Shown here piece after piece: positions 31,764 through 41,274 of a stretch of DNA of 64,000 nucleotides. Within the stretch, counting starts at the first letter, position 1. Each line of letters opens with the position of its first letter. Below the pieces are notes generated by a model. It worked only from the letters and a program-made list of their open reading frames with translations. It did no database searches and was not told the DNA's origin. A program made the position numbers and the translations under genes. This stretch comes from Planosporangium sp963837285 (GTDB lineage: Bacteria > Actinomycetota > Actinomycetes > Mycobacteriales > Micromonosporaceae), in NCBI GenBank assembly GCA_963837285.1, contig CAWIMS010000005.1, positions 1,860,001 to 1,924,000 of the forward strand, given 5' to 3'.

Positions 31764-33769
31764 GCGACGCGGCAACCGGGCTCGCCGGGATGCGACCGCA
31801 CCTGCGCGACGGCGTTCACTGGGTACCGACCGGATCCGGTGGCGTCCACGCCGTCACCAGCCGCGGACGGTTCACCCTGCCCGGTGGCGACGGCCATCGG
31901 TGGGTCACCCGGCTGACGCCCTTCCTCGACGGTACCCACACCGTCGCCCAACTGACCGCGAGCGTTCCGCCGGAACGCCGGGCGAAGGTCGAGGAGGTCC
32001 TGCGCTGGCTGCACCGCCACGGCCTCGTGCGGGACCTGTCGCGGGAACGCCCGCACACCCTGACCGACGCCGACCAGCGCAGGTACGCCGGCACGCTGCG
32101 CTACCTGGCCGAGCACACCGAGGCGGCCGGCCACCGGTTCCAGCGGTACCGGAACAGCCCGGTACTCGTCGTCGGCGCCGGTGCCGCGCTGGTCACCCTG
32201 CTGCGGGCCACCCTCCGCGCCGGTAGCCGGCAGGTGACCGTGGTCGACACCGGTGCCGCCGACCGGGACCGGCTCGTCGACGTCGTGTCCGCCGCGGTAC
32301 GCGTGGACCCGGACCAGATGTGCACGCTGCTCGACGGCGAGGCCACGCCCGAGCTGGTCGGCGCCGTCGACCTGGTCATGCACGTGGCCGGCCCCGATAC
32401 GCTGCCGCGCGCCGAGAAGCTGGACGCGCTCTGCGCCGACCGGGGCGCGGCGCTCTGCCAGGCGGTGATCGCGGACGGCGAGGCGTGGCTCGGCCCGGTC
32501 AGCGATCCGGACGATCCGGCTACACAGTGGACGGCGGCCTGGCGGCGGCTCGGCACCTGGCCTGCCGCCGCACCGTCCCTGGTGGACGATGGAGTCCTTG
32601 ACCTGCTGGCCGCCCAGCTCGTTCTGCGATGCCTGCGCCGCCTCACCGGCATCGATGACGCCGCCGGACACACCGTGGTCCGGCTCGACACCGGCACGCT
32701 GGGCACCTCGATACACCCGTTCACGCCGCATCCGCTGGCGGTGCCGGCGACCGCGCAGACTGCCGGCGACTTCTCGCGGCGGATCGCCGAACTTCGCGCC
32801 GCGCCTGAGGCGGGCGATGCCGACTTCTCCCGAGCGGCTTCGTCCCTTGTGGACGAACATACCGGGGTCCTGACGTATCTCGGCGAACGGTCCTTCCAGC
32901 AGCTCCCGTTGTGGGTGACGGAGGCAACCGTCACCGACCCGCGCGGAGTCGCGGCGACGGTCCACGGCGCCGCCACCGGCTTCACCACCGCCCGGCACCG
33001 GGCCGCCCGCCGGGCGCTGGAACTGTACGCCTCGGCCATGTTCGACCGGCGACGGCTCCTCGCCGCGGACGGCACGGTACCCGATGTGCCGCCCCCGCCC
33101 GGTGACGGCTGGCTCCGCGGATGGCGCCTCGACGACCGCGGCGAACGGCTCGTTCCGGCGTCCGCCGTCTTCACCACCGCGCCCGGCGGGCCGCACCTGC
33201 CGGCCGGCGTGGCATCCGGACCGACCTGGGCGGCCGCGGTCGAAACCGGCCTCCTGCGCTTGTGCCGGGAACTCACCGTGGCCGACGCGCTCACCGCCGC
33301 CGGCCCCTTCCCGGCTGTCGAACTGGACCGGGCCGGGCTGGACGGGACCGCGCTCGATGAGGCCGGGCAGCGCATGCTCGGCATCCTGCGGCTGTTCCGG
33401 GCACCGGTCACGGCGTACGACATCACGGGTGCGCTCGGCGTGCCCACGTACGCCGTGTACCTGGACGGCCGGCCGGTCGCCTATGCTGCCGGGTGGTCGC
33501 CGGCCGACGCGTTACGCGACGGCCTGGAGCAGGCGGTTCTCGCCTGCCAGTCCGACCTGGCCGGCGAGCCCGACTACCGTCCACCGCCCGTACCCGGTCT
33601 GCTCAACCGCGCCCGAGAGGGCCGCCCGTCTCCACCACCGGCCGGGTACGCGCGGGTCGTCGACGTCCTGGCGGCGCGGGTCGGCCCGCCGGTCGCCGTC
33701 CCGCTCGACCACGATCCCGCGCTGGCCACCGCACTCCCGTTCGCCGTCCGGGTCGTCGCCGGCCCGTGA
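31760..33769 (+). CDS. Full-length Ocin-ThiF/TbtF-like leader-binding protein
   Basis: This is a 669-residue protein. Residues about 1-100 are an RRE (TLPGGDGHRWVTRLTPFLDGTHTVAQL), about 110-330 an E1/ThiF-like domain (SPVLVVGAGAALVTLLRATL), and about 380-669 a YcaO-like domain with ARHRAARRALELYASAMF but no clear ATP-binding set. This is the build of TbtF-type partners that bind the leader and activate the true YcaO. Together with the shorter paralogue at 24898 the cluster has two RREs. It overlaps the SagB gene by ATGA, and the pyridine synthase starts 20 bases later. Confidence 0.87.
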   Translation: MSDAATGLAGMRPHLRDGVHWVPTGSGGVHAVTSRGRFTLPGGDGHRWVTRLTPFLDGTHTVAQLTASVPPERRAKVEEVLRWLHRHGLVRDLSRERPHTLTDADQRRYAGTLRYLAEHTEAAGHRFQRYRNSPVLVVGAGAALVTLLRATLRAGSRQVTVVDTGAADRDRLVDVVSAAVRVDPDQMCTLLDGEATPELVGAVDLVMHVAGPDTLPRAEKLDALCADRGAALCQAVIADGEAWLGPVSDPDDPATQWTAAWRRLGTWPAAAPSLVDDGVLDLLAAQLVLRCLRRLTGIDDAAGHTVVRLDTGTLGTSIHPFTPHPLAVPATAQTAGDFSRRIAELRAAPEAGDADFSRAASSLVDEHTGVLTYLGERSFQQLPLWVTEATVTDPRGVAATVHGAATGFTTARHRAARRALELYASAMFDRRRLLAADGTVPDVPPPPGDGWLRGWRLDDRGERLVPASAVFTTAPGGPHLPAGVASGPTWAAAVETGLLRLCRELTVADALTAAGPFPAVELDRAGLDGTALDEAGQRMLGILRLFRAPVTAYDITGALGVPTYAVYLDGRPVAYAAGWSPADALRDGLEQAVLACQSDLAGEPDYRPPPVPGLLNRAREGRPSPPPAGYARVVDVLAARVGPPVAVPLDHDPALATALPFAVRVVAGP

Positions 33770-33789
33770 CCACACCGGAGGACCGACCC

Positions 33790-34890
33790 ATGCAGACACC
33801 GACCTGGCGAGCAGTCCACGTGTACTACTACGACGAGAACAAGGACGACCTGATCCTCGACGCGGTCCGGCCGGTGCTGCGCCGCGTCGCCGAGGACGTG
33901 CGGTGCGCGTACTTCGTGCGACACTGGCGGCGCGGGCCGCACGTGCGGATTCCGGTGCTCGCGACGCCCTCGGCCTTCACGTCGGTGGTCGAGCCCGCCG
34001 TCGCCGACATCGTCCGCGGCTACCTCGCGCGGCGACCGTCCACGACCGCCCTGCCACCGGAGGCGGTCCTGCTGCCGATGCACGAACGCCTCGCGGAACT
34101 GGAGATGGAGACCGGACCGCTGCGCCCGCTCGTGCCCGACAACAGCGTTCTGTTCACGGAGCACGACCGGCGCCTCGACATGCTCGACGGCGAGGTGGGT
34201 TCGGACCTGCTCGCCGAGTTCTACGCCACGACCAACGACCTCGCGTTCGCCATGCTGGAGGAGATCCGGTCCGGCCGTACCCGAGAGTTCGTGGGCCTGT
34301 CGCTCATGCTCGCGGTCGCCCACGCGTTCGGTGGCGAACCGGCCATCGAGCGCGGGTTCGTCTCGTTCCGGTCGCATGCCGAGGCGTTCCTGTACGGATC
34401 CTCCGACCAGGTGGGGATCCGCGCCCGCTTCGACCGGGAGTACCTGGCCAACGCCCGGGCGCTGACCGGGCTGGTACGCGCCGTAATGGACACCGTGGAC
34501 GGCCGGTCCACCGCCGTGCCGTTCGTCACCGAGTGGGTGGCCGCGTTACGTCCACTCTGGACGGTGTCCGAGTCGCTCGTCGCCTCCGGCCGCCTGCGGC
34601 TCACCGCCGGGGTACCGGAAGGCGACAGCGACGCCGCGGCGGGAAAGCTCGCCGACAGCCCGATACACCGGCTCATGCTCGGCAGTGACACGTTCCGGCG
34701 ACTCGTCTTCGACGATCCGCAGTTCACGCGGTACCGCCTGGTGCTCAACTACACGTATCTGCACCTGGCCCGGCTCGGGATCATGGGGTACGGCCGGTAC
34801 CGCCTGTGCCACCTGGCCGCGAACGCGGTCGAAAAGGCGCTTGGCGTCGATGCCATACGGATCGTCGAGGAAGCGGCAGGCCGGCGGTAG
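33790..34890 (+). CDS. Thiopeptide pyridine synthase (TbtD-like [4+2] enzyme)
   Basis: This 366-residue SpaB_C-related protein is of the pyridine-synthase clade. The opening RAVHVYYYDENKDDLILDAVRP and the segments YFVRHWRRGPHVRI and FVSFRSHAEAFLYG are typical. It joins two dehydroalanines by a formal aza-[4+2] cycloaddition, expels the leader as an amide and forms the macrocycle with a central pyridine. Its presence separates this cluster from linear azole peptides. GGAGGAC lies about 8 bases before the ATG. It is the last biosynthetic gene of the rightward operon. Confidence 0.93.
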   Translation: MQTPTWRAVHVYYYDENKDDLILDAVRPVLRRVAEDVRCAYFVRHWRRGPHVRIPVLATPSAFTSVVEPAVADIVRGYLARRPSTTALPPEAVLLPMHERLAELEMETGPLRPLVPDNSVLFTEHDRRLDMLDGEVGSDLLAEFYATTNDLAFAMLEEIRSGRTREFVGLSLMLAVAHAFGGEPAIERGFVSFRSHAEAFLYGSSDQVGIRARFDREYLANARALTGLVRAVMDTVDGRSTAVPFVTEWVAALRPLWTVSESLVASGRLRLTAGVPEGDSDAAAGKLADSPIHRLMLGSDTFRRLVFDDPQFTRYRLVLNYTYLHLARLGIMGYGRYRLCHLAANAVEKALGVDAIRIVEEAAGRR

Positions 34891-34907
34891 GCCGGTCCTT
34901 TCTCGCC

Positions 34908-35618
34908 ATGAGTGGTTGTTCGGTGCCTCGAGTGGCGTACGCCGTACGAGACCGGATCGTCACAGCGGCCGCCGACTCGGACGTGGCCAGGAAGGGCGAC
35001 CCGCAGATGGACAACAGCTGCGCCAACCGCATCGCCCTGACCTTCGACGACGGAACCTCGTCCTATCGGCCCAAGCTGCTGCAGGTGCTGCGGGACAAGC
35101 AGGTGCACGCCACGTTCTTCGACAACGGGGTACGGGTGCAGGCCAACCCGCAGATCGCCCGGTTCCAGGTGGCCGAGGGTCACGTCGAGCTCAACCACAC
35201 TGTCCTACATGTACACATGGACGAGATGACCCTGGCGGCCAACCGGGACGAGGTGCTGCGTAACGCGGCAACCCTGGCCGCCGCCGGTGCGCCGTTGACG
35301 TTCCACGGCATCCGCCCGCCGTTCGGTGGTTCCGACCCCGACGTGCAGCGGCTGCTGATCGAGATGGGGTACACGTACTTCCTGAACCGCATCGACGCCG
35401 AGGACTGGCGGCCGGACAAGAGCGCCGCCGCGATTCGCGACGACATCATCGCGCAGCTCACTCCTGGCGTGATCATCGGACTGCACGACGGCCCGATCGA
35501 CACCCCGGCCGGCGCGGCCACCGTCGAGGCCGTCGGCCAGATCATCGACCGGGCCCGCGAACTCGGGTACTGCTTCGGCGTCGTCGACCGCAGCGGACAC
35601 GTCGTGGCGGACCGGTAG
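34908..35618 (+). CDS. NodB-type polysaccharide deacetylase, probably truncated
   Basis: This reading frame of up to 236 residues holds a NodB domain with ALTFDDGTSS, LNHTVLH, IRPPFGG and IIGLHDG, so the catalytic Asp and metal ligands are present. No signal peptide is visible, although such enzymes are secreted. The ATG at 35007 has AGGAAGG upstream and is an alternative start. The frame ends at a TAG after DRSGHVVADR. Translation past the TAG continues in the same frame into the DUF11 domain, and the bridge sequence VSSGRPIPQVTNPVPYHLPL looks native. The TAG is therefore likely a nonsense mutation in one gene. Confidence 0.7.
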   Translation: MSGCSVPRVAYAVRDRIVTAAADSDVARKGDPQMDNSCANRIALTFDDGTSSYRPKLLQVLRDKQVHATFFDNGVRVQANPQIARFQVAEGHVELNHTVLHVHMDEMTLAANRDEVLRNAATLAAAGAPLTFHGIRPPFGGSDPDVQRLLIEMGYTYFLNRIDAEDWRPDKSAAAIRDDIIAQLTPGVIIGLHDGPIDTPAGAATVEAVGQIIDRARELGYCFGVVDRSGHVVADR

Positions 35619-35645
35619 GTCTCGTCCGGGCGACCGATCCCGCAG

Positions 35646-36101
35646 GTGACCAACCCCGTGCCGTACCACCTGCCACTCGCCTTCGGTACGGTCGACCGGA
35701 TCCCCGAGCCGTGGGTACGCATTCCGTCACCGATCGGGATCAGCACCGCGCACCAGCCGGCCACCTTCGTCCGTGGACAGGCCGCCATGCTGACGCTGAC
35801 CGTGACCAACCACTCCAGCCGGCCCACCGACGGGAGCCCGGTGCTGGTGACCGACGAGATCCCGGCCGGCCTGACCGTGACGTCAGCCGCCGGACCCGGC
35901 TGGTCCTGCGACCTGGACGGCCCGCTGACCTGTACCCGCACCGATGTACTGGCGCCGCACCGCTCGTACCCGCCGATCGTGGTCCGGGTCGACGTGGCTG
36001 CCGACGCACCGGCCGCGATCGTGCACCAGCCGACGCTGCTCGGTCACGGCGAATCATGGTCCGCCGAGACGACTGAGACCATCGCCGTACGGGCGTCGTG
36101 A
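35646..36101 (+). CDS. DUF11 domain protein, likely C-terminal part of the deacetylase gene
   Basis: This 151-residue frame contains an Ig-like DUF11 domain (MLTLTVTNHSSRPTDGSPVLVTDEIPAGLTV and DLDGPLTCTRTDV). It lies in the same frame as the NodB ORF and only 27 bases after its TAG stop. It has no signal peptide or strong ribosome binding site, which supports its being the detached tail of a secreted deacetylase. Confidence 0.6.
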   Translation: MTNPVPYHLPLAFGTVDRIPEPWVRIPSPIGISTAHQPATFVRGQAAMLTLTVTNHSSRPTDGSPVLVTDEIPAGLTVTSAAGPGWSCDLDGPLTCTRTDVLAPHRSYPPIVVRVDVAADAPAAIVHQPTLLGHGESWSAETTETIAVRAS

Positions 36102-36443
36102 ACCGGCATGTGTCCGGCCGACCACGGATGAAATCGGAGCGGGCGAGAACCGCGACGGGCATTCCGGCGTCTCGCCGATCCCCATCGCTGTCGACCGGGA
36201 CGGCCACCTCGCGCGGAAGGACGCTGTCATACCCGCGATGCTGTACGCGGCAGGCGCCAACACACACGGCTGCGGTGACCCGCGTGGCGGCCGTGCGCCG
36301 CGCCGCCATGGCGTGCGCAGACCTCGACGGGCTGCTCACCCGGGGGGTACCCGATGAGGTGGCCCCGGGGTCGACAGCGGTACGGATCGTTGAGGACAAT
36401 GCCATCTTCGCTCGCCTCAACAGGCGCTCGACAAGGAGAAGTC
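36102..36443. other. Intergenic region, no gene seen
   Basis: This stretch of 340 bases after the DUF11 frame has open frames without recognisable families. The DinB gene has AAGGAG at its right end. Confidence 0.35.
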
Positions 36444-37220
36444 ATGGCAACCTTCAGCCGGTCCGACGATCTGCGGGGAGCCGAGTTCGCCGGCGCGGAT
36501 CTGCGTGGCGCCCGGTTCGTCGGGGCTGACCTGTCCGGCGTCGTGATGCGCGCCGTCGATGTGCGTGAAGCAGACATCGACTCACCGTGGCTCTTCGATG
36601 GCGAGAGCTTCCTGCGCGTCAACGGCGTCGATGTGATCCCGCTCGTCGAGGCCGAGCTCAACCGCCGCTTTCCCGGCCGCGCCGACCGGCGTGCCGGAGA
36701 TCCGGATGGCCTGCGCGCGGCCTGGGCCAGGCTCGAGCGCACCTGGGCGGCCACGCTGGAGCGCGTCGCGGCGATGCCGGCTGGCACGGTCGACGTGTCG
36801 GTCGGCGGGGAGTGGTCGTTCGCGCAGACACTGCGGCACCTGGTCATGGCCACGGACACCTGGCTGGGCCGGGCGATTCTAGAGGCCGAACAGCCATACC
36901 ACCCCATCGGTCAAGCGGACGCCGGCGCCGAGGCCGATGGCCTGGACATGTCGATTTTCATGACGGTCACACCGTCGTACGCCGAGGTGCTCGAAGTCCG
37001 GGCGGGCCGCGTCGCGATGGTGCGCGACTTCCTCGCCACCGTCACACCCGACGATCTGGCCGCGCCGCGCACGAACCCGTGGGCCCCCGATTACCAGGAG
37101 ACCACCCTGTCCTGCCTGCACGTGATCCTCGAGGAGGAGTGGGAGCACCACCGCTACGCCGTGCGCGACCTCGACGCGATCGATGCGGCTGAGCCTGGCC
37201 AGGGCCACACGCTGGGCTGA
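36444..37220 (+). CDS. DinB/pentapeptide-repeat protein
   Basis: This is a 258-residue protein. The first 45 residues form a short pentapeptide-repeat run (LRGAEFAGADLRGARFVGADLSG). The rest is a DinB-like four-helix bundle with metal-ligand histidines in FAQTLRHLVMATDTWLG and EEEWEHHRYAVRDLD. Many DinB members are thiol-dependent transferases or of unknown function. The ATG has AAGGAG seven bases upstream. Function is unknown. Confidence 0.82.
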   Translation: MATFSRSDDLRGAEFAGADLRGARFVGADLSGVVMRAVDVREADIDSPWLFDGESFLRVNGVDVIPLVEAELNRRFPGRADRRAGDPDGLRAAWARLERTWAATLERVAAMPAGTVDVSVGGEWSFAQTLRHLVMATDTWLGRAILEAEQPYHPIGQADAGAEADGLDMSIFMTVTPSYAEVLEVRAGRVAMVRDFLATVTPDDLAAPRTNPWAPDYQETTLSCLHVILEEEWEHHRYAVRDLDAIDAAEPGQGHTLG

Positions 37221-37315
37221 TGCGTTCTGAAAGCGATTTGACATCGGCGACTGCTTGGTTGAATCCCTGGGCCGTACCCGGTCATCGGCATGGCATGCAG
37301 GGAGGACCAATCGGC

Positions 37316-37492
37316 ATGGTCGGTCTCATCGCCGTCGCCACGTTCGGTGTCGCCACGGCAGCCGATCCGGCGCAGGCCGCACCCACCACCCGAATCTCAG
37401 GTCCGGTGAGCGCGGCAATCCACCACAATCCTCCTGGGTGCACTGCCCCCGATGGGTGTACCCACGGGTACTTCTTCGACTACTGGTACTGA
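37316..37492 (+). CDS. Small putative secreted peptide
   Basis: This is a 58-residue product with a hydrophobic N terminus (GLIAVATFGVATA) and a plausible signal peptidase site after DPAQA. The mature part is short, has two Cys (PGCTAPDGC) and ends YFFDYWY. AGGGAGG lies about ten bases upstream of the ATG at 37316; an ATG at 37295 is also in frame. It lies 50 bases upstream of the AfsR-like gene. No family was recognised; it could be a secreted signal or a small exported peptide. Confidence 0.45.
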   Translation: MVGLIAVATFGVATAADPAQAAPTTRISGPVSAAIHHNPPGCTAPDGCTHGYFFDYWY

Positions 37493-37543
37493 CAAGCCGG
37501 CGCATTCGGTCGCTGGCGTTGGCCGGGGGGGGTAGCGGGTGAC

Positions 37544-40375
37544 ATGGCCAGAAATGAGCGGGGTTGCATAGCCGCGTCGTTGACGATCTCGGTTCTCGGG
37601 CCGTTTCAGCTGACCATGAACGGACAGCCGCTGACCGTGACGAGCGGTCGCTTGCGTACATTGCTCACGGCGCTCGCCGTCTGCGCCGGGCAGCCAGTGT
37701 CCGTGGATCGGTTGGCTGCCGCGTTGTGGGGCGACCGCCTTCCCGGCAATCCACGGCGCGGTGTGCAGCTCTACCTCGTGCGGCTCCGCGATCTGATCGG
37801 CGAGGCGTCGGTCGCCACCACGCCCAACGGGTACGCCCTGCGACTCTCACCGGACAATGTGGACGCCCTCCGCTTCGAGCAGCTGCTGGACGCCGGCGAG
37901 GGCGAGGCAGCCGAAGCCGTACGCTATGCCCGCCTGCGCGAAGCGCTCCGGCTCTGGCGAGGCACACCGTTCGAAGACATCGACTCCCCAACGCTGGCAG
38001 AGTCGGAGGCGCCGCGCCTGACCGAACGGTACCTCGTGGCGGTGGAGCAGCGCGTCGACCTGGATCTGGCGGCCGGTCAGACGAAAGCCCTGGTGGCGGA
38101 GTTGGGCGAGCTGACAACCCGATTCCCGTTGCGCGAGTCGTTGTGGCGGCGGCTGCTGGTGGCGCTGGACCGGTGCGGCCGTCAGGCAGAGGCGCTCGAC
38201 CGGTACGAGGCGGTCCGGTCGCAGCTTGCCGACGAGCTTGGCGTGGACCCGGGTCCGGATCTACAGCGGTTGTATACCAACCTACTGGCCGGCAGGAGTT
38301 TGCGGCCGTCACCCGAACCCGTGGTGACGCCTGGTGTGCAACGCCCGGTCCCGCGGCAGCTACCGGCCGATGTCGCCACCTTCGCCGGCCGCGAAGATGT
38401 GCTCAAATACCTGGACGAGATCGTGCCCAGGGACCCGACCCCGGACCCGGCGGTGGCGGTGGTGCACGGACCGGCCGGTGTGGGCAAGACCGCGCTGGCG
38501 GTGCACTGGGCGCACCAGGTGGCGGAGCGGTTCCCGGACGGCCAGCTGTACGTCAACCTGCGCGGCTTCGATCCATCCGGCCCAGCTTTGGCGGCCGCCG
38601 ACACACTGCGCGGGTTTCTGGACGCACTGGGGACACCGCCCGACCAGATCCCGGCCACCTTCTCCGCGCAGGTCGGTCTGTACCGGAGCATGCTCGCCGA
38701 CCGGCGGGTACTCATCATGCTCGACAACGCCGCCGACGTCGGCCAGGTACGACCGATGCTGCCCACCGGCGCCGGCTGCCTGGCCATCGTCACCAGTCGC
38801 AACCGGCTGCCGGGTCTGGTCGTCGCCGACGGCGCCCGCCCGGTCGAGCTGGACCCGCTCAGCCTGGACGAGGCGCGGCTACTGCTGGAACGCCGCCTCG
38901 GCCGCGAGCGAATAGCCGCGGAGCCTGCCGCGGTCGACGACATCGTGCACCGGTGCGGCGGTCTGCCGCTCGCCCTCGCCATCGTGGCTGCCCGCGCGAT
39001 GTCCCATCCGAAGTTCCCGCTCGCCGCATTGACCGTGGAGCCGTGCGCCGCGCCGGGCCGGCTCGACGCCCTCGCCGGGCTCGATGCCGAGACGGACGTG
39101 CGGGTCGTGTTCTCCTGGTCCTATCGACCCCTGCCCACGTCCGCCGCCCGGCTGTTCCGCCTGCTCGGGGTCCACCCAGCCGACGAGGTTACCGCGCCGG
39201 CCGCGGCCAGCCTCGCCGCGGTCCCGGTCGGGCAGGCGCGGCTGCTCCTTGTCAGGCTCGCTCAGGCGAACCTCGTCACCGAGCACGCGCCCGGCCGGTA
39301 CGCGCCACACGACCTGCTCCGTGCGTACGCCGCCGAGCTGGCCGCCAGGCATGACACCGATGTCGACCGGCGCGCCGCACTGCACCGCGTCCTCGATCAC
39401 TACCTGCACACCGGCTGTGCCGCCTCACGCCTGATCGACCCGCACCGGCTCCCGATCACGCTGTCACCGCCGCAACCCGGCACGGCTCCGGAACCGTTGC
39501 ACGACAACGAGCAGGCGATAGCGTGGTTCCACACCGAACGAACTGCGATCCTGTCGGCCATCGAGCGCGCCTCGATCGACGGATTCGACACCCACGTCTG
39601 GCAGCTCGCCTGGAGCGTCGCACAGTTCCTGGCGATCGGGATGTACTGGCGGGACCAGTTGGCGGTCCTGGGCCTGGCGCTGGCGTCAGCGACCCGGCTG
39701 GGTCTGCGTTCCGAGCAGGCGCGCGTGCACCGTCACCTGGGTCAGACCCTGAACGAGCTCGGCGACTACGACAAGGCCCACGAGCATCTTCGTAGCGCGC
39801 TGGAACTGTACGAGCACGTCGGGGACTGTCGTGGCCGGGCGGTCGTGCACAGTATCCGCTCTCAGTTGTTCGCGGACCGGCAGATGTTCGACGAGGCGCT
39901 CACCCATGCGCGAGAGGCCTACGAACTGTTCCGGGCGATGGGTGATCGCCGGGGTGAGGGCTACACCCTCGACGAGATCGGTTGCTACCACGCCTGGCGT
40001 GGCGACCTGGAGCAGGCGTTGGCCTACTGCGAACGGGCGATCGTCATTCAGCGTCAGATCGACGACAAGGTAGGTCTGGCGTCCACCTGGGACAGTCTCG
40101 GCTATATCAACCAACAGCTCGGCCGGTGCGAGGACGCGGTCAGCCGGTATCAACAGGCACTCGACCTGTACCGGCAGCTGGGGCACCATGTCCACGAAGC
40201 GGAGACGCTGGACAAGATCGGCGACACCCACCACGCGGCCGGCAACGGGTCGGCCGCGGCCGCCGCGTGGCGCCAGTCGGTGAACACCTTCGCGCAGCTC
40301 GGCAGTCCCGAGGCGGACGCGGTGCGAACCAAGCTTTCCCGAACTCACCCAGCTCCGGCTCCCCGTCGGGAGTAG
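37544..40375 (+). CDS. AfsR-type regulator (SARP-NB-ARC-TPR)
   Basis: This is a 943-residue multidomain regulator. A SARP winged helix and BTAD occupy residues 10-250. An NB-ARC-like STAND ATPase with Walker A GPAGVGKT (309-316) and a VLIMLDNAADV Walker B follows. TPR repeats fill about 680-930. Large SARPs of this kind activate secondary metabolism in response to cellular signals. It is the nearest regulator downstream of the thiopeptide cluster, which otherwise has none of its own, so a regulatory link is plausible but unproven. The start is the first ATG of the frame with a weak GGGTG upstream. Confidence 0.92.
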   Translation: MARNERGCIAASLTISVLGPFQLTMNGQPLTVTSGRLRTLLTALAVCAGQPVSVDRLAAALWGDRLPGNPRRGVQLYLVRLRDLIGEASVATTPNGYALRLSPDNVDALRFEQLLDAGEGEAAEAVRYARLREALRLWRGTPFEDIDSPTLAESEAPRLTERYLVAVEQRVDLDLAAGQTKALVAELGELTTRFPLRESLWRRLLVALDRCGRQAEALDRYEAVRSQLADELGVDPGPDLQRLYTNLLAGRSLRPSPEPVVTPGVQRPVPRQLPADVATFAGREDVLKYLDEIVPRDPTPDPAVAVVHGPAGVGKTALAVHWAHQVAERFPDGQLYVNLRGFDPSGPALAAADTLRGFLDALGTPPDQIPATFSAQVGLYRSMLADRRVLIMLDNAADVGQVRPMLPTGAGCLAIVTSRNRLPGLVVADGARPVELDPLSLDEARLLLERRLGRERIAAEPAAVDDIVHRCGGLPLALAIVAARAMSHPKFPLAALTVEPCAAPGRLDALAGLDAETDVRVVFSWSYRPLPTSAARLFRLLGVHPADEVTAPAAASLAAVPVGQARLLLVRLAQANLVTEHAPGRYAPHDLLRAYAAELAARHDTDVDRRAALHRVLDHYLHTGCAASRLIDPHRLPITLSPPQPGTAPEPLHDNEQAIAWFHTERTAILSAIERASIDGFDTHVWQLAWSVAQFLAIGMYWRDQLAVLGLALASATRLGLRSEQARVHRHLGQTLNELGDYDKAHEHLRSALELYEHVGDCRGRAVVHSIRSQLFADRQMFDEALTHAREAYELFRAMGDRRGEGYTLDEIGCYHAWRGDLEQALAYCERAIVIQRQIDDKVGLASTWDSLGYINQQLGRCEDAVSRYQQALDLYRQLGHHVHEAETLDKIGDTHHAAGNGSAAAAAWRQSVNTFAQLGSPEADAVRTKLSRTHPAPAPRRE

Positions 40376-40549
40376 CCCACACCGTAGGCGGTGATCGGGA
40401 AGGCTCAAGCAGGGGGCAGCGTGGTCATGGCGGCATCGCTAGCATTCCGCGTCATGACGACGAAGCCAAGTCGTCGGTCGGGTCGGGTTGTCCGGCAATA
40501 CGGCCGAGGTATCTCTGATGGCCGTCGAGCCTTCATTTGCCGGTCGTGT

Positions 40550-41180
40550 CCGGCGACATTCCCAAGTGGAGATCATGACGAAGCGCTGGTCTGGTACATC
40601 GGTGGCCGCGACGACCTGATCTTCAAGACCGCCCAGGACAACGACCTGCTCAAGCACGCGGTACCGACGTGGAGCACCGAGAAATCGCGGGCGGAACTGG
40701 TCGACTGGCGCGGCACCTACCAATGCGCTACCGGCACAAAGGCGACACGACCTGGAACGAGCAGCCGGTGCAGGCCAACCGGTTCGACACCACCTGGACC
40801 GTCGACGGCGACCAGTGGGAGTACCAGGTCCGCACCGACAACGGTGACGACCTCAATCCGGCTGGTCACCGATCGTCGGCGCCACCGCGCACCCGCAGAC
40901 CGCGCCACCGCCGGTTGGCATCATCGCCACGTCCACCGGCACCGGTATCAATGTCGTCTGGGGCGCACCGACCGGCCAGTACACCGACACGATCGACCGG
41001 TGCGGGGTTCTCGTCTTCGACGCGGACACCCCTGGCGCGTTCGTCCAGACCATCGGGGTCAGGGGCCTGTCCGTACACGTTGACGGCCTGGTCCCCGGCC
41101 ATCACTACGTGGTCGCGGTAACCACCTGGAATGCCGCCGGCGGAGGCCTTCCCGGTGTCGCCGGAACGGTCATCGTCTAA
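40550..41180 (+). pseudogene. Frameshifted fibronectin type III protein
   Basis: Three successive frames give one continuous protein-like sequence. The first reads WYIGGRDDLIFKTAQDNDLL to about 40720. The second reads MRYRHKGDTTWNEQPVQ and TWTVDGDQWEYQVRTDNGDD to about 40860. The third runs from GWSPIVGATAHPQTAPPPVG to VAVTTWNAAGGGLPG and a TAA at 41178. The last part is an Fn3 domain. Two frameshifts and the absence of a clear start show the gene is broken. Confidence 0.75.
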
Positions 41181-41274
41181 ACATCCCGTTGCCCTGGATA
41201 CGGTCGGGAGCGCAATTCGGTGGTCCGTTCCGGGTGCGCGGGGCGACCATGGTCGGCATGGCGAGGGACCGGGC

